Shown: in pieces, positions 17,366 through 26,907 of the stretch
Numbering within the stretch: position 1 is the first letter of the stretch
How the letters are laid out: the number at the start of each line of letters is the position of its first letter
NCBI RefSeq assembly: GCF_003014595.1
Contig: NZ_PYGK01000027.1
Location: 1 to 54,616, forward strand
DNA from: Chitinophaga ginsengisoli
GTDB taxonomy: Bacteria > Bacteroidota > Bacteroidia > Chitinophagales > Chitinophagaceae
Reading direction: 5' to 3'
Length of the DNA stretch: 54,616 nt
Notes under the pieces: model-generated
What the model was told of the DNA's origin: nothing
The model's database searches: none
Seen by the model: only the letters and a program-made list of their open reading frames with translations
Made by a program: the position numbers and the translations under genes

Positions 17366-19702
17366 CTAGTCCATATTCACCTTCACACGTAATGCCCTCA
17401 GACCACTTACCCCTTGCAGGTCTTCGAGGTCCAGCATTTCCACTTCTGATGACAATACTCCTTTATTCTGCAGGAAGGTGACATATTTCAGATATTCTTC
17501 CATCTCCTTCGCGTATGCATATACGATAGAGATAGTACCGGGTTGTGTCAGGCGTTTACCTGTCTGACGGATGTGTACTTTATCTATCCGTTTCTTCATG
17601 ATCTCGTAACGGATGTTATAAGCCCCTTCCACGTCAAAGCGACGTTCATCCTGACGGAAGCTGATATCTATCGGATTGCTATGCACCAGGATCAGCTGTG
17701 TGGTCTGTAAAGGCACCTTCAGGGTGTCTTTCAGCTTATTCGTCATCTTCGCGATCTCTGCCATGGAAGAAAGCTGCCACAGGCGGAGGTTACGCAGATA
17801 CAGCATATCGAACTTACGGTTCTGGGCGATAGCCTGTCCTATATAGATATTGTACTCCACACCATCAGTACGGTACTTCTCAAAATAGCAGGGGAAAGAA
17901 TGCTGAATATTCTCTTTCTCCCTATCAAGGTATTTGTTGATCTTCTCGTTGATCTTCGCCAGGCTGTCTTCATATTCCTGGCGGTGGTGCAGGATGTGGC
18001 CTTCTGAAGTATCTACCACAGAGAAATACCTTTCGAGCACAGATTGCAATTCAGGATGGCTGTCATGCAGGTGACGGAACAATGGTCCGATCTCTTCATC
18101 GAGGTAGTTGTTGGTCCTCAGCTCATCTTCTGACAGCATGCCACTGGTGATACCGGTGATCAACTCATCATTCTTGAACTTCAGTTCTTCCAGTAATGGC
18201 AGGTAGATCGCATTACCGATATAATCAAGTGTTTCCCCGATCAGCAGTAACTGTTCCCGCAGGTCTTCGTGGATCGCATTGCTGCGTTCTGTAGAAGAGT
18301 TCCTTATATCAACAGCACCGTATAAAGGATAGACATCTTCAAAAGAAATGTTGCCTATGTCTTTACGTTCCTCTTTCGGTGTATGCAGATAATGCCAGGC
18401 GGCATCTGTAAATTTCCATTCTACTGATGGCTGTAAGGCTGTGAATTGCTCTTTGATCACCTGTACGATGCGGTTATTCACAATGTCGGCGCCCCTGGTC
18501 AGCAGCATCATCACCTGCGGATGAGCAGGATATGCTCTCCCTATCGTTTCGGCAGTGACCTTATTCACCTGGGAAGACGCTATTTCAACAATACCCAGCA
18601 GCTGGCCTTCATACCATATTGGCGCCATCAGGTAGCTTCTGATACCTTTCAGTGGCAGGTAGCGCAGGAAGGGATAAGATAACAAAGTGGCATCTGTCAC
18701 TTCCGGGATCAGCAAGGGATCTTTCTGCAACATCAGGTGTTCCAGCAGTTGCTGAAACAATTGCTGCTGTTGTTTACCATTGTTGATCACACCCAGCATA
18801 ACGCCGCTTTCGCAGAGCTCACATTCCAGCACATACTTACCATTGATCTTGGGAATAGGTACAATATGCACGCTGACATCTTCCTGCTGGATCAGTGATT
18901 CCAGTTCCTCTTCCATCCGGCGATAGGTCTGCTGTTCGTTACCATCGTGCATGTTCAGGATCAGGTTCTTCATGGTGTTCTGCACCTCATCCTTTGTAAC
19001 ATCCTGTATGGTCCAGATCACAAAACCTTCCAGTGCGAAGTTGCGTAATGGCAGTATTTCCTGTAAAGTTTCCAGAGAGAAATGCTGCTGACATATGTTA
19101 TCATATTTCAGGTTAGGAATCTCTCCTTTTACTTTTACATCTACAAAACGGGCGTCAATATGTAATTTCACGTACTTCTTCAAGCCGTTACTTTCTGGCA
19201 ATGTAACATGATGGATGATCTCGTTCTGATAATCCATCGGAAACCCATATACTTTTTCAAGTAAGAGTTTGTATAACCATTCCAGTTTATCTCTTTTTAC
19301 TTTCTCGACAGAGATGCCCTCCGGCACTGCCAAAAGCTTGTCGCCATTGGCGGCAAAGAGCTTCTTGAACAGGTCAGAGTAGTAAAAGATGGCAAACTTG
19401 TGTGGAACACCTATGCCGTATATGTCTTTGTCCATGTCGACAGTGACAGGGAAAATGGTGGCAATGATCAGATCAAGATATTCCTGGTAAGCAGACAGGT
19501 CGTCCGCACCGGCTATAGGCCCCAGCAGGGCGGGGTTACCTTCAAACTGTTTAACTATCTTCTGGTAGTAAGCAGCACGTGCGTCCGATGTTTTGGCAGC
19601 CTTTTCTTTCAGAAACTTAACGTAAGGACCGAATGAGATATGGCTGTCTATCATTACTTCCTCTTCCTTGAACACTTCGGAGTTAGCTGATAAAACTTTC
19701 AT
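17366..19702 (-). CDS. GAF-domain-like cytoplasmic protein of unknown function
   Basis: A 778-residue protein with no signal peptide or membrane segment. A middle region (about 350-400, LRYLPLKGIRSYLMAPIWYEGQLLGIVEIAS) reads like the end of a GAF domain, a small-molecule sensor fold. No kinase, cyclase or HTH domain is recognisable, so the output is unknown. The C-terminal 200 residues are mixed helical (coiled-coil-like EYEDSLAKINEKINKYLDREKENI) followed by an alpha/beta segment. Large GAF-only proteins of this size are common in Chitinophagaceae. It is convergent with the phosphoesterase fusion and has its own 5' region of about 200 bp before the lysA terminator. Confidence 0.6.
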   Translation of the reverse strand: MKVLSANSEVFKEEEVMIDSHISFGPYVKFLKEKAAKTSDARAAYYQKIVKQFEGNPALLGPIAGADDLSAYQEYLDLIIATIFPVTVDMDKDIYGIGVPHKFAIFYYSDLFKKLFAANGDKLLAVPEGISVEKVKRDKLEWLYKLLLEKVYGFPMDYQNEIIHHVTLPESNGLKKYVKLHIDARFVDVKVKGEIPNLKYDNICQQHFSLETLQEILPLRNFALEGFVIWTIQDVTKDEVQNTMKNLILNMHDGNEQQTYRRMEEELESLIQQEDVSVHIVPIPKINGKYVLECELCESGVMLGVINNGKQQQQLFQQLLEHLMLQKDPLLIPEVTDATLLSYPFLRYLPLKGIRSYLMAPIWYEGQLLGIVEIASSQVNKVTAETIGRAYPAHPQVMMLLTRGADIVNNRIVQVIKEQFTALQPSVEWKFTDAAWHYLHTPKEERKDIGNISFEDVYPLYGAVDIRNSSTERSNAIHEDLREQLLLIGETLDYIGNAIYLPLLEELKFKNDELITGITSGMLSEDELRTNNYLDEEIGPLFRHLHDSHPELQSVLERYFSVVDTSEGHILHHRQEYEDSLAKINEKINKYLDREKENIQHSFPCYFEKYRTDGVEYNIYIGQAIAQNRKFDMLYLRNLRLWQLSSMAEIAKMTNKLKDTLKVPLQTTQLILVHSNPIDISFRQDERRFDVEGAYNIRYEIMKKRIDKVHIRQTGKRLTQPGTISIVYAYAKEMEEYLKYVTFLQNKGVLSSEVEMLDLEDLQGVSGLRALRVKVNMD

Positions 19703-19862
19703 AAACTATAATGTGTAAAAAATGCTCATCCTATATATAAAAGACGATTGGGACAATAAATTATTTTATGGCTAGCAGAATAGACAGTGTGCAGGTAAAA
19801 GCAGGATTACAACGAATGATTCTGCAAATTTATGTTAAAACTTGTTACAACACTTCAAAAAA

Positions 19863-19892
19863 AATGCAGATTTGCTTATACAAATCTGCATT
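19863..19892 (-). terminator. Terminator of lysA
   Basis: A perfect 12-bp stem AATGCAGATTTG (19863-19874) / CAAATCTGCATT (19881-19892) is followed on the minus strand by a run of eight Ts. It lies 29 bp past the lysA stop codon. Confidence 0.88.
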
Positions 19893-19921
19893 AGTGCTTT
19901 AAGTATTAACGAATTAATTAA

Positions 19922-21142
19922 TTATAGCTCGATCTGGTTACGCAAGAGGTCTTCCAATACATCCCTCTTACGGATCAGCTGTGCCTTACCATCTTTCACC
20001 AGGACTTCCGCCGGTTTCAGGCGGGAGTTAAAATTGGAGGACATCTCAAAGCCATAAGCGCCGGCATTATAAAATACCAGGTAATCCCCTTCTTTCACCT
20101 CATTCAGTTTTCGGTCCCAGCCAAAGGTATCTGTCTCACAGATATTTCCTACTACGGTATAAATACGCTCGGTTCCTTTCGGATTGGAGATATTACGGAT
20201 CAGGTGGAAGGCATCGTAGAACATAGGCCTGATCAGGTGGTTAAACCCGGAATTCACCCCCACGAACACGGTAGCTGTAGTCTGCTTGATCACATTGGCT
20301 TTCACGATGAAATAACCACACTGGCTTACCAGGAATTTACCTGGCTCAAACCATACCTGTAAAGGACGGCTATAGGTCTTGCTGAATTTATTAAAGGCTT
20401 CTGACAGCTTTTTGCCCAGCAGGTTGATATCTGTTTCCGGATCACCTGCCTGGTAAGCTACCTTAAAGCCGCTACCGAGGTCAATGAATTCCAGGTCGGG
20501 GAAATGTACTGCCTGTTCGAACATGATCTCCACTCCACGCAGGAATACATCCACGTCCTTGATCTCAGAACCTGTATGCATGTGCAGGCCTGTCACTTTC
20601 AGTTTGGTGCTTTTCACGATACGCTCGATATGGCGCAGCTGGTGAATAGAGATACCGAACTTACTATCTACGTGCCCGGTAGAGATCTTGTAGTTCCCTC
20701 CCGCCATGATATGTGGGTTCAGGCGGATACAGATCGGATAAGTATCGCCGAAACGGTTTCCAAACTGTTCCAGGATAGATATATTGTCGATGTTGATGTG
20801 AACACCCAGTTCTTTCGCAGCGATGATCTCGTCCAGGTCCACACAGTTAGGCGTGAAGATGATGTTATCAGGTGTAAAACCCGCTTTCAGGCCCAGTAAT
20901 ACCTCCTGGATGGATACGGTATCCAGTCCGCAGCCCAGGGAATTGATATATTTCAGGACGTTGATATTGGTCAATGCTTTACAGGCATAGAAAAAGCGGG
21001 CATCCGTTTTATGGAAAGCAGTTTGCAGCTTTTCGTACTGGATCTTTATTTTTTCAGCATGATATACATATACCGGTGTTCCAAATTCCTCTGCCACTTT
21101 CACGAGGAAGTCAGCTGAGAGAAGATCGCTTTGCTTAGACAT
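19922..21142 (-). CDS. lysA: Diaminopimelate decarboxylase
   Basis: Last step of lysine synthesis: PLP-dependent decarboxylation of meso-diaminopimelate. The PLP lysine is Lys55 in FYACKAL. GLHMHTGSEI, a glycine-rich phosphate site (DLGSGFKV) and the catalytic-cysteine motif NICETDTFG are all present. The 406-residue length and fold-III order are normal. A possible -7 element TAAATTCGC (21213-21221, minus strand) lies about 70 bp upstream, nearly identical to the one proposed for gap. It is preceded by the S4-protein gene on the same strand (99-bp gap). Confidence 0.95.
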   Translation of the reverse strand: MSKQSDLLSADFLVKVAEEFGTPVYVYHAEKIKIQYEKLQTAFHKTDARFFYACKALTNINVLKYINSLGCGLDTVSIQEVLLGLKAGFTPDNIIFTPNCVDLDEIIAAKELGVHINIDNISILEQFGNRFGDTYPICIRLNPHIMAGGNYKISTGHVDSKFGISIHQLRHIERIVKSTKLKVTGLHMHTGSEIKDVDVFLRGVEIMFEQAVHFPDLEFIDLGSGFKVAYQAGDPETDINLLGKKLSEAFNKFSKTYSRPLQVWFEPGKFLVSQCGYFIVKANVIKQTTATVFVGVNSGFNHLIRPMFYDAFHLIRNISNPKGTERIYTVVGNICETDTFGWDRKLNEVKEGDYLVFYNAGAYGFEMSSNFNSRLKPAEVLVKDGKAQLIRKRDVLEDLLRNQIEL

Positions 21143-21241
21143 TTATGGATAATGATTTACAAATTTTCATATGCAGACAGCTGATTTTCTGTAAGGGCCG
21201 CCTGAAAAGTCTGCGAATTTACTACTGAAACCGGAGATTTT

Positions 21242-21640
21242 TTATAAATCTTCTTCTCCGCCGCCCATGAAGTCGTCCAGTTCGCGGCGCTCTTTCTTGG
21301 TCGGGCGACCGATCTTGCTCGGTCGTTTACCGGTCTGGAATACGGAGGCCTCCCGATTTTGTTGCTTATCTTCTTCGGGAGTAATATCAGTGTAGTACTT
21401 GATAGCTTCTGTGTACTGCACGCGGTTGGCCAGCAGGCCGGTTACCTGTATTACCCACTTGCGGCCTTCCGTTCTGATCTCATAAACGTCATTAATGGCA
21501 ACGGGGCGGGCTGCTTTTACGGTTACGCCATTTAGTTTCACCCTGCCGGATTCACAGCCGGCAGAGGCCAGGGAGCGGGTCTTAAAGATCCTGATAGACC
21601 AGAGGTACTTGTCTATGCGTACTTTTTCTACTTCTTTCAT
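21242..21640 (-). CDS. hslR: S4-domain RNA-binding protein (Hsp15-like)
   Basis: A 132-residue protein with an S4 RNA-binding domain at residues 7-65 (RIDKYLWSIRIFKTRSLASAGCESGRVKLNGVTVK is the signature). It has a basic/acidic C-terminal tail, RPTKKERRELDDF. Hsp15 binds stalled 50S subunits carrying a nascent chain in E. coli; that role here is by homology. The start ATG is 15 bp from a terminator stem that closes the upstream dipeptidase gene. Confidence 0.85.
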   Translation of the reverse strand: MKEVEKVRIDKYLWSIRIFKTRSLASAGCESGRVKLNGVTVKAARPVAINDVYEIRTEGRKWVIQVTGLLANRVQYTEAIKYYTDITPEEDKQQNREASVFQTGKRPSKIGRPTKKERRELDDFMGGGEEDL

Positions 21641-21655
21641 CTTTGGATAATGTAT

Positions 21656-21686
21656 AAGGCCGGCCCGTTAGTAACGAGCCGGCCTT
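21656..21686 (-). terminator. Terminator hairpin of the M20 dipeptidase gene
   Basis: A 15-bp stem AAGGCCGGCCCGTTA (21656-21670) / TAACGAGCCGGCCTT (21672-21686) with one G-U pair lies 29 bp past the dipeptidase stop. The T-tract on the minus strand is weak (TTATACATT). Confidence 0.7.
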
Positions 21687-21715
21687 CAAATTTATCAATA
21701 AATAGCGTTATCAGG

Positions 21716-23086
21716 CTATTTGCTCATTTCTGCAAAATATTTGTGGAAGTAAGGGATGGTCTCGATTCCTTTATAGAAGTTGGCCAGGCCATACTTTTCG
21801 TTTGGTGAGTGCAGGTTATCGCTGTCCAGACCAAAGCCCATGAGGATGGTTTTCAGACCCAGTTCCTTCTCAAACAGCGCTACAATAGGAATACTTCCAC
21901 CGCCGCGCATCGGGATAGGACCTTTACCAAAAGTGGCCTTGATAGCCTCACTGGCAGCCTTGAAAGCCACATGATCTGTTGGCGTTACGTAAGGACTGCC
22001 ACCATGATGGGTCGTTACCTTTACTTTCACACTTTTCGGAGCGATCTTTTCAAAGTGTGCCTGGAATAAAGCAGAGATCTCTTTCCAGTCCTGGTTAGGC
22101 ACCAGGCGCATGGATATCTTGGCAGAAGCTTTGGATGGCAATACTGTTTTGGAACCTTCGCCGGTATAACCACCCCAGATACCATTCACCTCCAGGGTAG
22201 GACGGATGCCGGTACGCTCGATAGTGGTATATCCTTTCTCGCCCCACAGTTCGTCTACACCAAGGTCAGCTTTATATGCCGCTTCATCAAAAGGAGCGGC
22301 GTTCAGTGCATCACGCTCTTCCTTGCTCAGTTCCTGCACTTTGTCATAAAAGCCGGGAATGGTGATGTGATTATTTTCATCGTGCATGGAAGCGATCATC
22401 TTACATAGGATGGTGGCCGGATTAGCTACTGCTCCACCGTACACGCCGCTGTGCAGGTCACGGTTAGGACCGGTTACTTCCACTTCCATATATGAAAGGC
22501 CGCGTAGACCCGTATCCAGTGAAGGATTTTCCAGGCTGAGCATAGCAGTATCAGAGATCAGCACTACATCTGCTTTCAGTCTTTCCTTATTCTCCTTGAT
22601 GAAGATACCCAGGTTAGCAGACCCAACTTCTTCCTCCCCTTCTATCATGAATTTGATATTGCAGGGCAGGGTGTTGGTTTTAGCCATGGTTTCAAATGCC
22701 TTTACATGCATATAAAACTGTCCTTTATCGTCAGCGCTGCCGCGTGCATAGATCTTCTCATCTTTGATAACAGGCTCAAAAGGACCACTGTTCCAGAGCT
22801 CCAACGGATCTGCAGGCTGTACATCATAGTGTCCGTATACTAATACAGTAGGCAATGCAGGGTCTATGATCTTTTCTCCATATACGATAGGATGACCTGC
22901 AGTAGGGCAAACTTCCACTTTCTCCGCGCCGGCTTCCTGCAGGCGCAGTTTCACGGCTTCGGCGCAGGCTTTAACATCCTTGCTGAAGCTGGAGTCAGCA
23001 CTAACAGAAGGGATGCGCAGCAATTCCAGCAGTTCTTCGAGGAAACGATCTTTGTGTGTAACCTGGTAATCTTTCCAAACTTGCAT
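21716..23086 (-). CDS. M20 family dipeptidase
   Basis: A 456-residue cytoplasmic zinc dipeptidase of the CNDP/ArgE-DapE group. The metal and catalytic residues are visible in order: GHYDVQP (His86, Asp88), ARGSADDKGQ (Asp119 or Asp120), and the general base and ligand in MIEGEEEVGS (Glu151, Glu152). PMRGGGSIP and the C-terminal HSPNEKY histidine motif complete the site. No signal peptide is present. It is a single-gene unit closed by its own terminator. Confidence 0.92.
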   Translation of the reverse strand: MQVWKDYQVTHKDRFLEELLELLRIPSVSADSSFSKDVKACAEAVKLRLQEAGAEKVEVCPTAGHPIVYGEKIIDPALPTVLVYGHYDVQPADPLELWNSGPFEPVIKDEKIYARGSADDKGQFYMHVKAFETMAKTNTLPCNIKFMIEGEEEVGSANLGIFIKENKERLKADVVLISDTAMLSLENPSLDTGLRGLSYMEVEVTGPNRDLHSGVYGGAVANPATILCKMIASMHDENNHITIPGFYDKVQELSKEERDALNAAPFDEAAYKADLGVDELWGEKGYTTIERTGIRPTLEVNGIWGGYTGEGSKTVLPSKASAKISMRLVPNQDWKEISALFQAHFEKIAPKSVKVKVTTHHGGSPYVTPTDHVAFKAASEAIKATFGKGPIPMRGGGSIPIVALFEKELGLKTILMGFGLDSDNLHSPNEKYGLANFYKGIETIPYFHKYFAEMSK

Positions 23087-23262
23087 GTTCCAGTAAATTA
23101 ACTTTTAGAAAGGTGCAATTTAAGGGAAAGTCGGAAATATTGATTTGTCTGTTTCAGCTGATCAATTTGACTACATTAACACCGCATTAACAATTTTGTT
23201 GAACTTTTGATCGAACTTAACCCTGCAAAAACCGGTATACACTACACCAATCCCAAAATAGT

Positions 23263-23613
23263 ATGCAAATCAGCGAGGACATCACAATGTTATCCGCCCT
23301 CCAGAAAGATAACAGGCTGGAGGCTTACCAATACTTCTTTATGAAATACTACAAGCCCCTTTGCTTTAAAGCCTGTCAGATGCTGGGGAACCAGGAACGT
23401 GCTAAGGAAGAAGTGCAGCAATTATTTATAGAAGTATGGAAAAAGAAGATTTACCGGCAAATAGACCATTCTCCAGGCGGATTCTTTTATCAGCTTTTAT
23501 TTGAGCGATGCCAGAGGATACAACAACAGGCAGCACCGAGTACCTGTCCGCCCTGCCAGACAGGACCTGCCGTTGTACCCCAGGCCTTATCTCCGCGATG
23601 GATAATTTCGTGA
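23263..23613 (+). CDS. Short ECF sigma-like protein with region 2 only
   Basis: A 116-residue protein whose first 90 residues read like ECF sigma-70 region 2 (AYQYFFMKYYKPLCFKACQMLGNQERAKEEVQQLFIEVWKKK). After GGFFYQLLFERCQRIQ the sequence turns into a Pro/Cys-rich tail (TCPPCQTGP) and stops. The region 4 that binds the -35 element is missing. It precedes a FecR-type anti-sigma gene by 56 bp, the normal order for sigma/FecR pairs. It may be a truncated, decaying sigma factor, or a real minimal form that works through the anti-sigma. No frameshifted region 4 was recognised downstream before the FecR start. Confidence 0.6.
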   Translation: MQISEDITMLSALQKDNRLEAYQYFFMKYYKPLCFKACQMLGNQERAKEEVQQLFIEVWKKKIYRQIDHSPGGFFYQLLFERCQRIQQQAAPSTCPPCQTGPAVVPQALSPRWIIS

Positions 23614-23669
23614 CCCGGTCATTTCAAAACACAACATATATTACCCTCAATTAATCTTCTAAGCACAAG

Positions 23670-24905
23670 ATGAAATACGACCAAGAGTATATATACACAT
23701 TACTCCTGCGTAAGCAACTGGGCGAATTAAGTGAAGTAGAAGATACGTTGCTGCAAAACGTCATACACACCGATGAACAGGTTCGTAAATGTTACTATGA
23801 ACAGGAAGAAGCTAAACTATATACCGATAATGCTTTTCTAGACGATCTGCGGGTGGAACATGATTGGTTGAAAGTAGCAGCTGTACTTGCGCCTAAACCT
23901 TTGCACACGAGGATCTTTCTGTTAGCCAAACGGCATAGCACTGCCGCAGCTGTTTTTATTACAGCCGTTACGTGTGCGGGCAGCTGGATGGTTTACACAA
24001 AGGATTATTTTCAGACGCCTGCCGAAACGCCGGTGTATAGCCCCATTGTACACCGTCAGGCACCGCCGGCAGTGAAAACCACCGTTTCCAAAGCCGTGGT
24101 ATTACCTGCCGATACCACCGTCCACGTTACTACCAATCCTGCGCTACTGGCCGCTAATATGCCAGTAACGCCTGCCGGAGATACTGTCGCTACGGAAGCG
24201 GTCAATCCTCTGGCCGGCAAGCGGATCACGCACGACAGCATCTACCAGAGCAGCACTATCGAGTGGAATACCCTGACGGTGCCGCCCAGAACAGATTACA
24301 GAATAGAACTGTCTGACGGAACGGAGGTACACCTGAACGCCAGCTCTACCTTACGCTTCCCCTTCATATTCCCTGGCAGGACCAGGGAGGTTTACCTGGA
24401 AGGAGAGGCATTCTTCACCGTGGCACATGACCCGAAGCACCCGTTTATTGTGCATACGGGTACCACCTCTGTGATTGCATTGGGCACGGAGTTTAACGTA
24501 AATTCTTACGATCATAATATCATCACAACCTCCCTTGTCACAGGAAGTGTGGTAACAGATGTAGGTGACAGTCTGGATGTAACCCTGAAACCGGGCTATG
24601 AGGCCATTTACAGGCCGGGTGAACGTTTTAAGGTAAAACGTTTTGACGAGAACGTTACCCTGGGCTGGAGGGACGGGATCTTCCGCTTTCAGAATAAACC
24701 GCTGGACAATATCATTCCGGTCATGAAGCGCTGGTTTGGACTGAAGGTTTCATTTGCAACCCCCGGTATGGCCGACCAGCTTATTTCCGGAGATCTTGAT
24801 AAGGATAAACCCGTTACTGACTTTCTAAACGATATCTGCCGGGAGAAAGGTCTTGACTACAAGATCTATGACGGCACCATTCACTTTACCGTACAGAAAC
24901 AATAG
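23670..24905 (+). CDS. FecR-type anti-sigma factor with C-terminal DUF4974
   Basis: A 411-residue inner-membrane protein. The cytoplasmic N-terminus (1-87) is helical, one membrane segment spans about 88-108, and a Pro/Thr-rich periplasmic linker follows. The FecR domain at about 195-300 includes TVPPRTDYRIELSDGTEVHLNASS and VYLEGEAFFTVAHDPKHPFIVHTG. DUF4974 occupies the last 70 residues (KPLDNIIPVMKRWFGLKVSF). These proteins normally receive a signal from a TonB-dependent receptor encoded next door, but no SusC/TonB receptor follows here; a convergent receiver gene does. It is therefore an orphan anti-sigma beside an incomplete sigma factor. Confidence 0.88.
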   Translation: MKYDQEYIYTLLLRKQLGELSEVEDTLLQNVIHTDEQVRKCYYEQEEAKLYTDNAFLDDLRVEHDWLKVAAVLAPKPLHTRIFLLAKRHSTAAAVFITAVTCAGSWMVYTKDYFQTPAETPVYSPIVHRQAPPAVKTTVSKAVVLPADTTVHVTTNPALLAANMPVTPAGDTVATEAVNPLAGKRITHDSIYQSSTIEWNTLTVPPRTDYRIELSDGTEVHLNASSTLRFPFIFPGRTREVYLEGEAFFTVAHDPKHPFIVHTGTTSVIALGTEFNVNSYDHNIITTSLVTGSVVTDVGDSLDVTLKPGYEAIYRPGERFKVKRFDENVTLGWRDGIFRFQNKPLDNIIPVMKRWFGLKVSFATPGMADQLISGDLDKDKPVTDFLNDICREKGLDYKIYDGTIHFTVQKQ

Positions 24906-24916
24906 GCGGAAAACAA

Positions 24917-25381
24917 TCAGGAAATCAGTTTCTGCCGTAACAGAAATTCGAGTTTCTCGTTTACATCCAGCAACTTGGCTGTTAACTCTTTATTCTCTTT
25001 CCGAAGGGAGTAAACTTCGTATGCTTTATCTATATTCTGCTTCAGCTCATCATCATTCCAGGGCTTTGAGAAGTATTTGTATACCTGCCCTTTATTGATG
25101 GCATCTATTACAGCATTGATATCAGCATAACCGGTTAACAGCATCCGGATCGGCTCCGGATATTTATCGAGAATGGATTCGAAGAACTCTATTCCCGTCA
25201 TTTTGGGCATCCGCTGATCAGAAATGATGATCTGTACTTCCTGCTTCGCCAGCACCTCTTCTGCCTCCTCTGCTGAAGTAGCCGTAAACACTGTGTAGAG
25301 CCTACGGAATGATGCCTTAAAAGCATTTAAATTGTGTATCTCATCATCAACATACAGGATATGGATGTGTTGTGCACTCAT
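24917..25381 (-). CDS. Single-domain response regulator with coiled-coil tail
   Basis: A 154-residue receiver protein. The acidic pocket is VDDE (residues 11-14), the phospho-acceptor is Asp55 in IIISDQRMPK, the conserved Thr is in MLLTGYAD, and the Lys is in YFSKPW. The YKYFSKPWNDDELKQNI segment is typical of receivers found in RpfG/HD-GYP-type regulators, but the output domain is absent. The tail (about 122-154, SLRKENKELTAKLLDVNEKLEFLLRQ) is a predicted coiled coil, possibly for dimerisation. It ends 11 bp from the convergent FecR gene. A partner kinase is not obvious. Confidence 0.85.
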   Translation of the reverse strand: MSAQHIHILYVDDEIHNLNAFKASFRRLYTVFTATSAEEAEEVLAKQEVQIIISDQRMPKMTGIEFFESILDKYPEPIRMLLTGYADINAVIDAINKGQVYKYFSKPWNDDELKQNIDKAYEVYSLRKENKELTAKLLDVNEKLEFLLRQKLIS

Positions 25382-25811
25382 TGACGCTGCCTTAGATTCA
25401 AATAATTAAAAAAAAACGCGTTACAAACGAATGAAAGAAGGATAGACATTGAAAAACAAGCGCTTATATTGGACCCATTCATGGATAACTTCTTTAGATA
25501 CAAGCTGTTCCGTACCTGGCTACCGTGAAATATTAGTAAAATTATAGAGAAACAGACATAACGCTGCCGTTTTTTTTGACAATGCCGGTATCTTTTCTGT
25601 GAAAGTGAAATAACGCCGTTTTATCGTTTCCCACTACTCCCTCTTGAAGATTAAAAAAAAGCAACTATGTTTGCTCTTGCTATCCAGTTTATTTCATGGA
25701 GGTCTAACCGGATGCCCCCAAACTGCATTCTAAGTTACGATAAACCAAAGTGATATAGTACTGTTGTATGCTAAACTGCAAACCATAGATTAAACTTAAA
25801 TCCTTATTAAC
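25382..25811. other. Intergenic region, 430 bp
   Basis: No ORF is supported here. It separates the divergent receiver gene and lemA. The only recognisable signal is the lemA promoter at 25643-25674; the resulting 5' leader would be about 130 nt. No riboswitch or tRNA fold was recognised. Confidence 0.5.
25643..25674 (+). promoter_or_regulatory. Promoter of the lemA operon
   Basis: CTTG (25643-25646) is followed after 19 bp by TATGTTTGC (25666-25674), a perfect Bacteroidota TAnnTTTGC element. Transcription would start near 25681 and leave a leader of about 130 nt. Confidence 0.6.
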
Positions 25812-26402
25812 ATGAAAAAAAACACGCTTGTTATCTTAATTATCATAGCCGTAATCGTAATACTCGGTGGTTGTGGTGTATCTAAATATAACAGTATCGT
25901 GGGGCTGGATGAATCTGTAAAAACCTCCTGGGGTACCGTACAGAGCCAGTATCAGCGCAGGTCAGACCTCATTCCGAATCTTGTTGCAACTGTAAAAGGT
26001 GCTGCCAACTTTGAGCAGTCAACACTGACCAAAGTGATAGAAGCACGCTCAAAAGCTACAGCCATCACAGTAAATGCAAATGACCTTACTCCTGAAAAAA
26101 TGCAGCAGTTCCAGCAGGCGCAAACGCAACTGGGCGGTGCACTGGGAAGATTACTGGCTGTTGCCGAGGCTTATCCTACCCTGCAGGCTAACCAGAACTT
26201 CCGTGATCTCCAGGCACAGATAGAAGGTACTGAAAACCGTATCGCTGTTGCCCGTAAAGATTTCAATGAAACTGCGAGAGTATATAACAGTACCATCCGT
26301 ACCTTCCCGAACAACATCGTGGCAGGCTTCGGCGGCTTCCAGCAGAGACCTTATTTCGAGGCACAGGCAGGTGCAGAGAATGCTCCTAAAGTGCAATTCT
26401 AA
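25812..26402 (+). CDS. lemA: LemA family membrane protein
   Basis: A 196-residue protein with an N-terminal hydrophobic segment (residues 5-21) that ends in LGGC, so it could be either a signal anchor or a lipoprotein. The LemA hallmark is YNSIVGLDESVKTSWGTVQSQYQRRSDLIPNLVATVKG, followed by long helices and the conserved AEAYPTLQANQNFRDLQAQIEGTENRI. It ends ARVYNSTIRTFPNNIVAGFGGFQQRPYFEA. LemA function is not established. It is the first gene of a three-gene operon with two TPM-domain genes, a combination seen repeatedly in bacteria. Confidence 0.93.
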   Translation: MKKNTLVILIIIAVIVILGGCGVSKYNSIVGLDESVKTSWGTVQSQYQRRSDLIPNLVATVKGAANFEQSTLTKVIEARSKATAITVNANDLTPEKMQQFQQAQTQLGGALGRLLAVAEAYPTLQANQNFRDLQAQIEGTENRIAVARKDFNETARVYNSTIRTFPNNIVAGFGGFQQRPYFEAQAGAENAPKVQF

Positions 26403-26414
26403 ACGCAATCCTGT

Positions 26415-26870
26415 ATGAGCATATTCCCATTCAAAAAAAAGGAGCTCCTGACAGAGGCTGAAAAACAACAACTGGTACAGGCTATACGCGATTCCGAAAG
26501 GCTTACCAGCGGAGAGATCAGGCTGTACGTGGAAAGCCGTTGCAAGTATGTCAACCCCATGGACCGTGCACAGGAAATATTCCTGCAGCTGGGTATGGAC
26601 AAGACTAAACGCAGTAACGGTGTGATCGTGTATATTGCTCTGAAAGACCGCCAGTTTGCCATCCTGGGAGACCGGGGTATTCACGAGAAAGTAGGCGGCG
26701 ACTTCTGGGTAAAAGAAGGAGAACTGCTGATCGACTATTTCCGGAAGAATGACTACGTTGGTGGTATAGAAGCCTGCATCAGGGAAATAGGAGAATCGCT
26801 TTGCAAGTATTTTCCATTTGAAGGGGACGACGAAAACGAATTACCCGACGACATAGTAATCGGAAGATAA
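26415..26870 (+). CDS. TPM-domain protein, cytoplasmic form
   Basis: A 151-residue protein consisting essentially of one TPM (TLP18.3/Psb32/MOLO-1) domain. It has LTSGEIRLYVESRC near residue 33, RSNGVIVYIALKDRQFAILGDRGIHEKV in the centre and FRKNDYVGGIEACIREIGESL near the end. No signal peptide or membrane helix is visible, unlike its neighbour 26908-27699. It starts 12 bp after lemA. Its acidic end (EGDDENELPDD) is unusual. The pair may work on opposite sides of the membrane; that is inference. Confidence 0.85.
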   Translation: MSIFPFKKKELLTEAEKQQLVQAIRDSERLTSGEIRLYVESRCKYVNPMDRAQEIFLQLGMDKTKRSNGVIVYIALKDRQFAILGDRGIHEKVGGDFWVKEGELLIDYFRKNDYVGGIEACIREIGESLCKYFPFEGDDENELPDDIVIGR

Positions 26871-26907
26871 GCGGCGGCTGATCATCCCCCGCACTGTAAA
26901 ATTTTAT

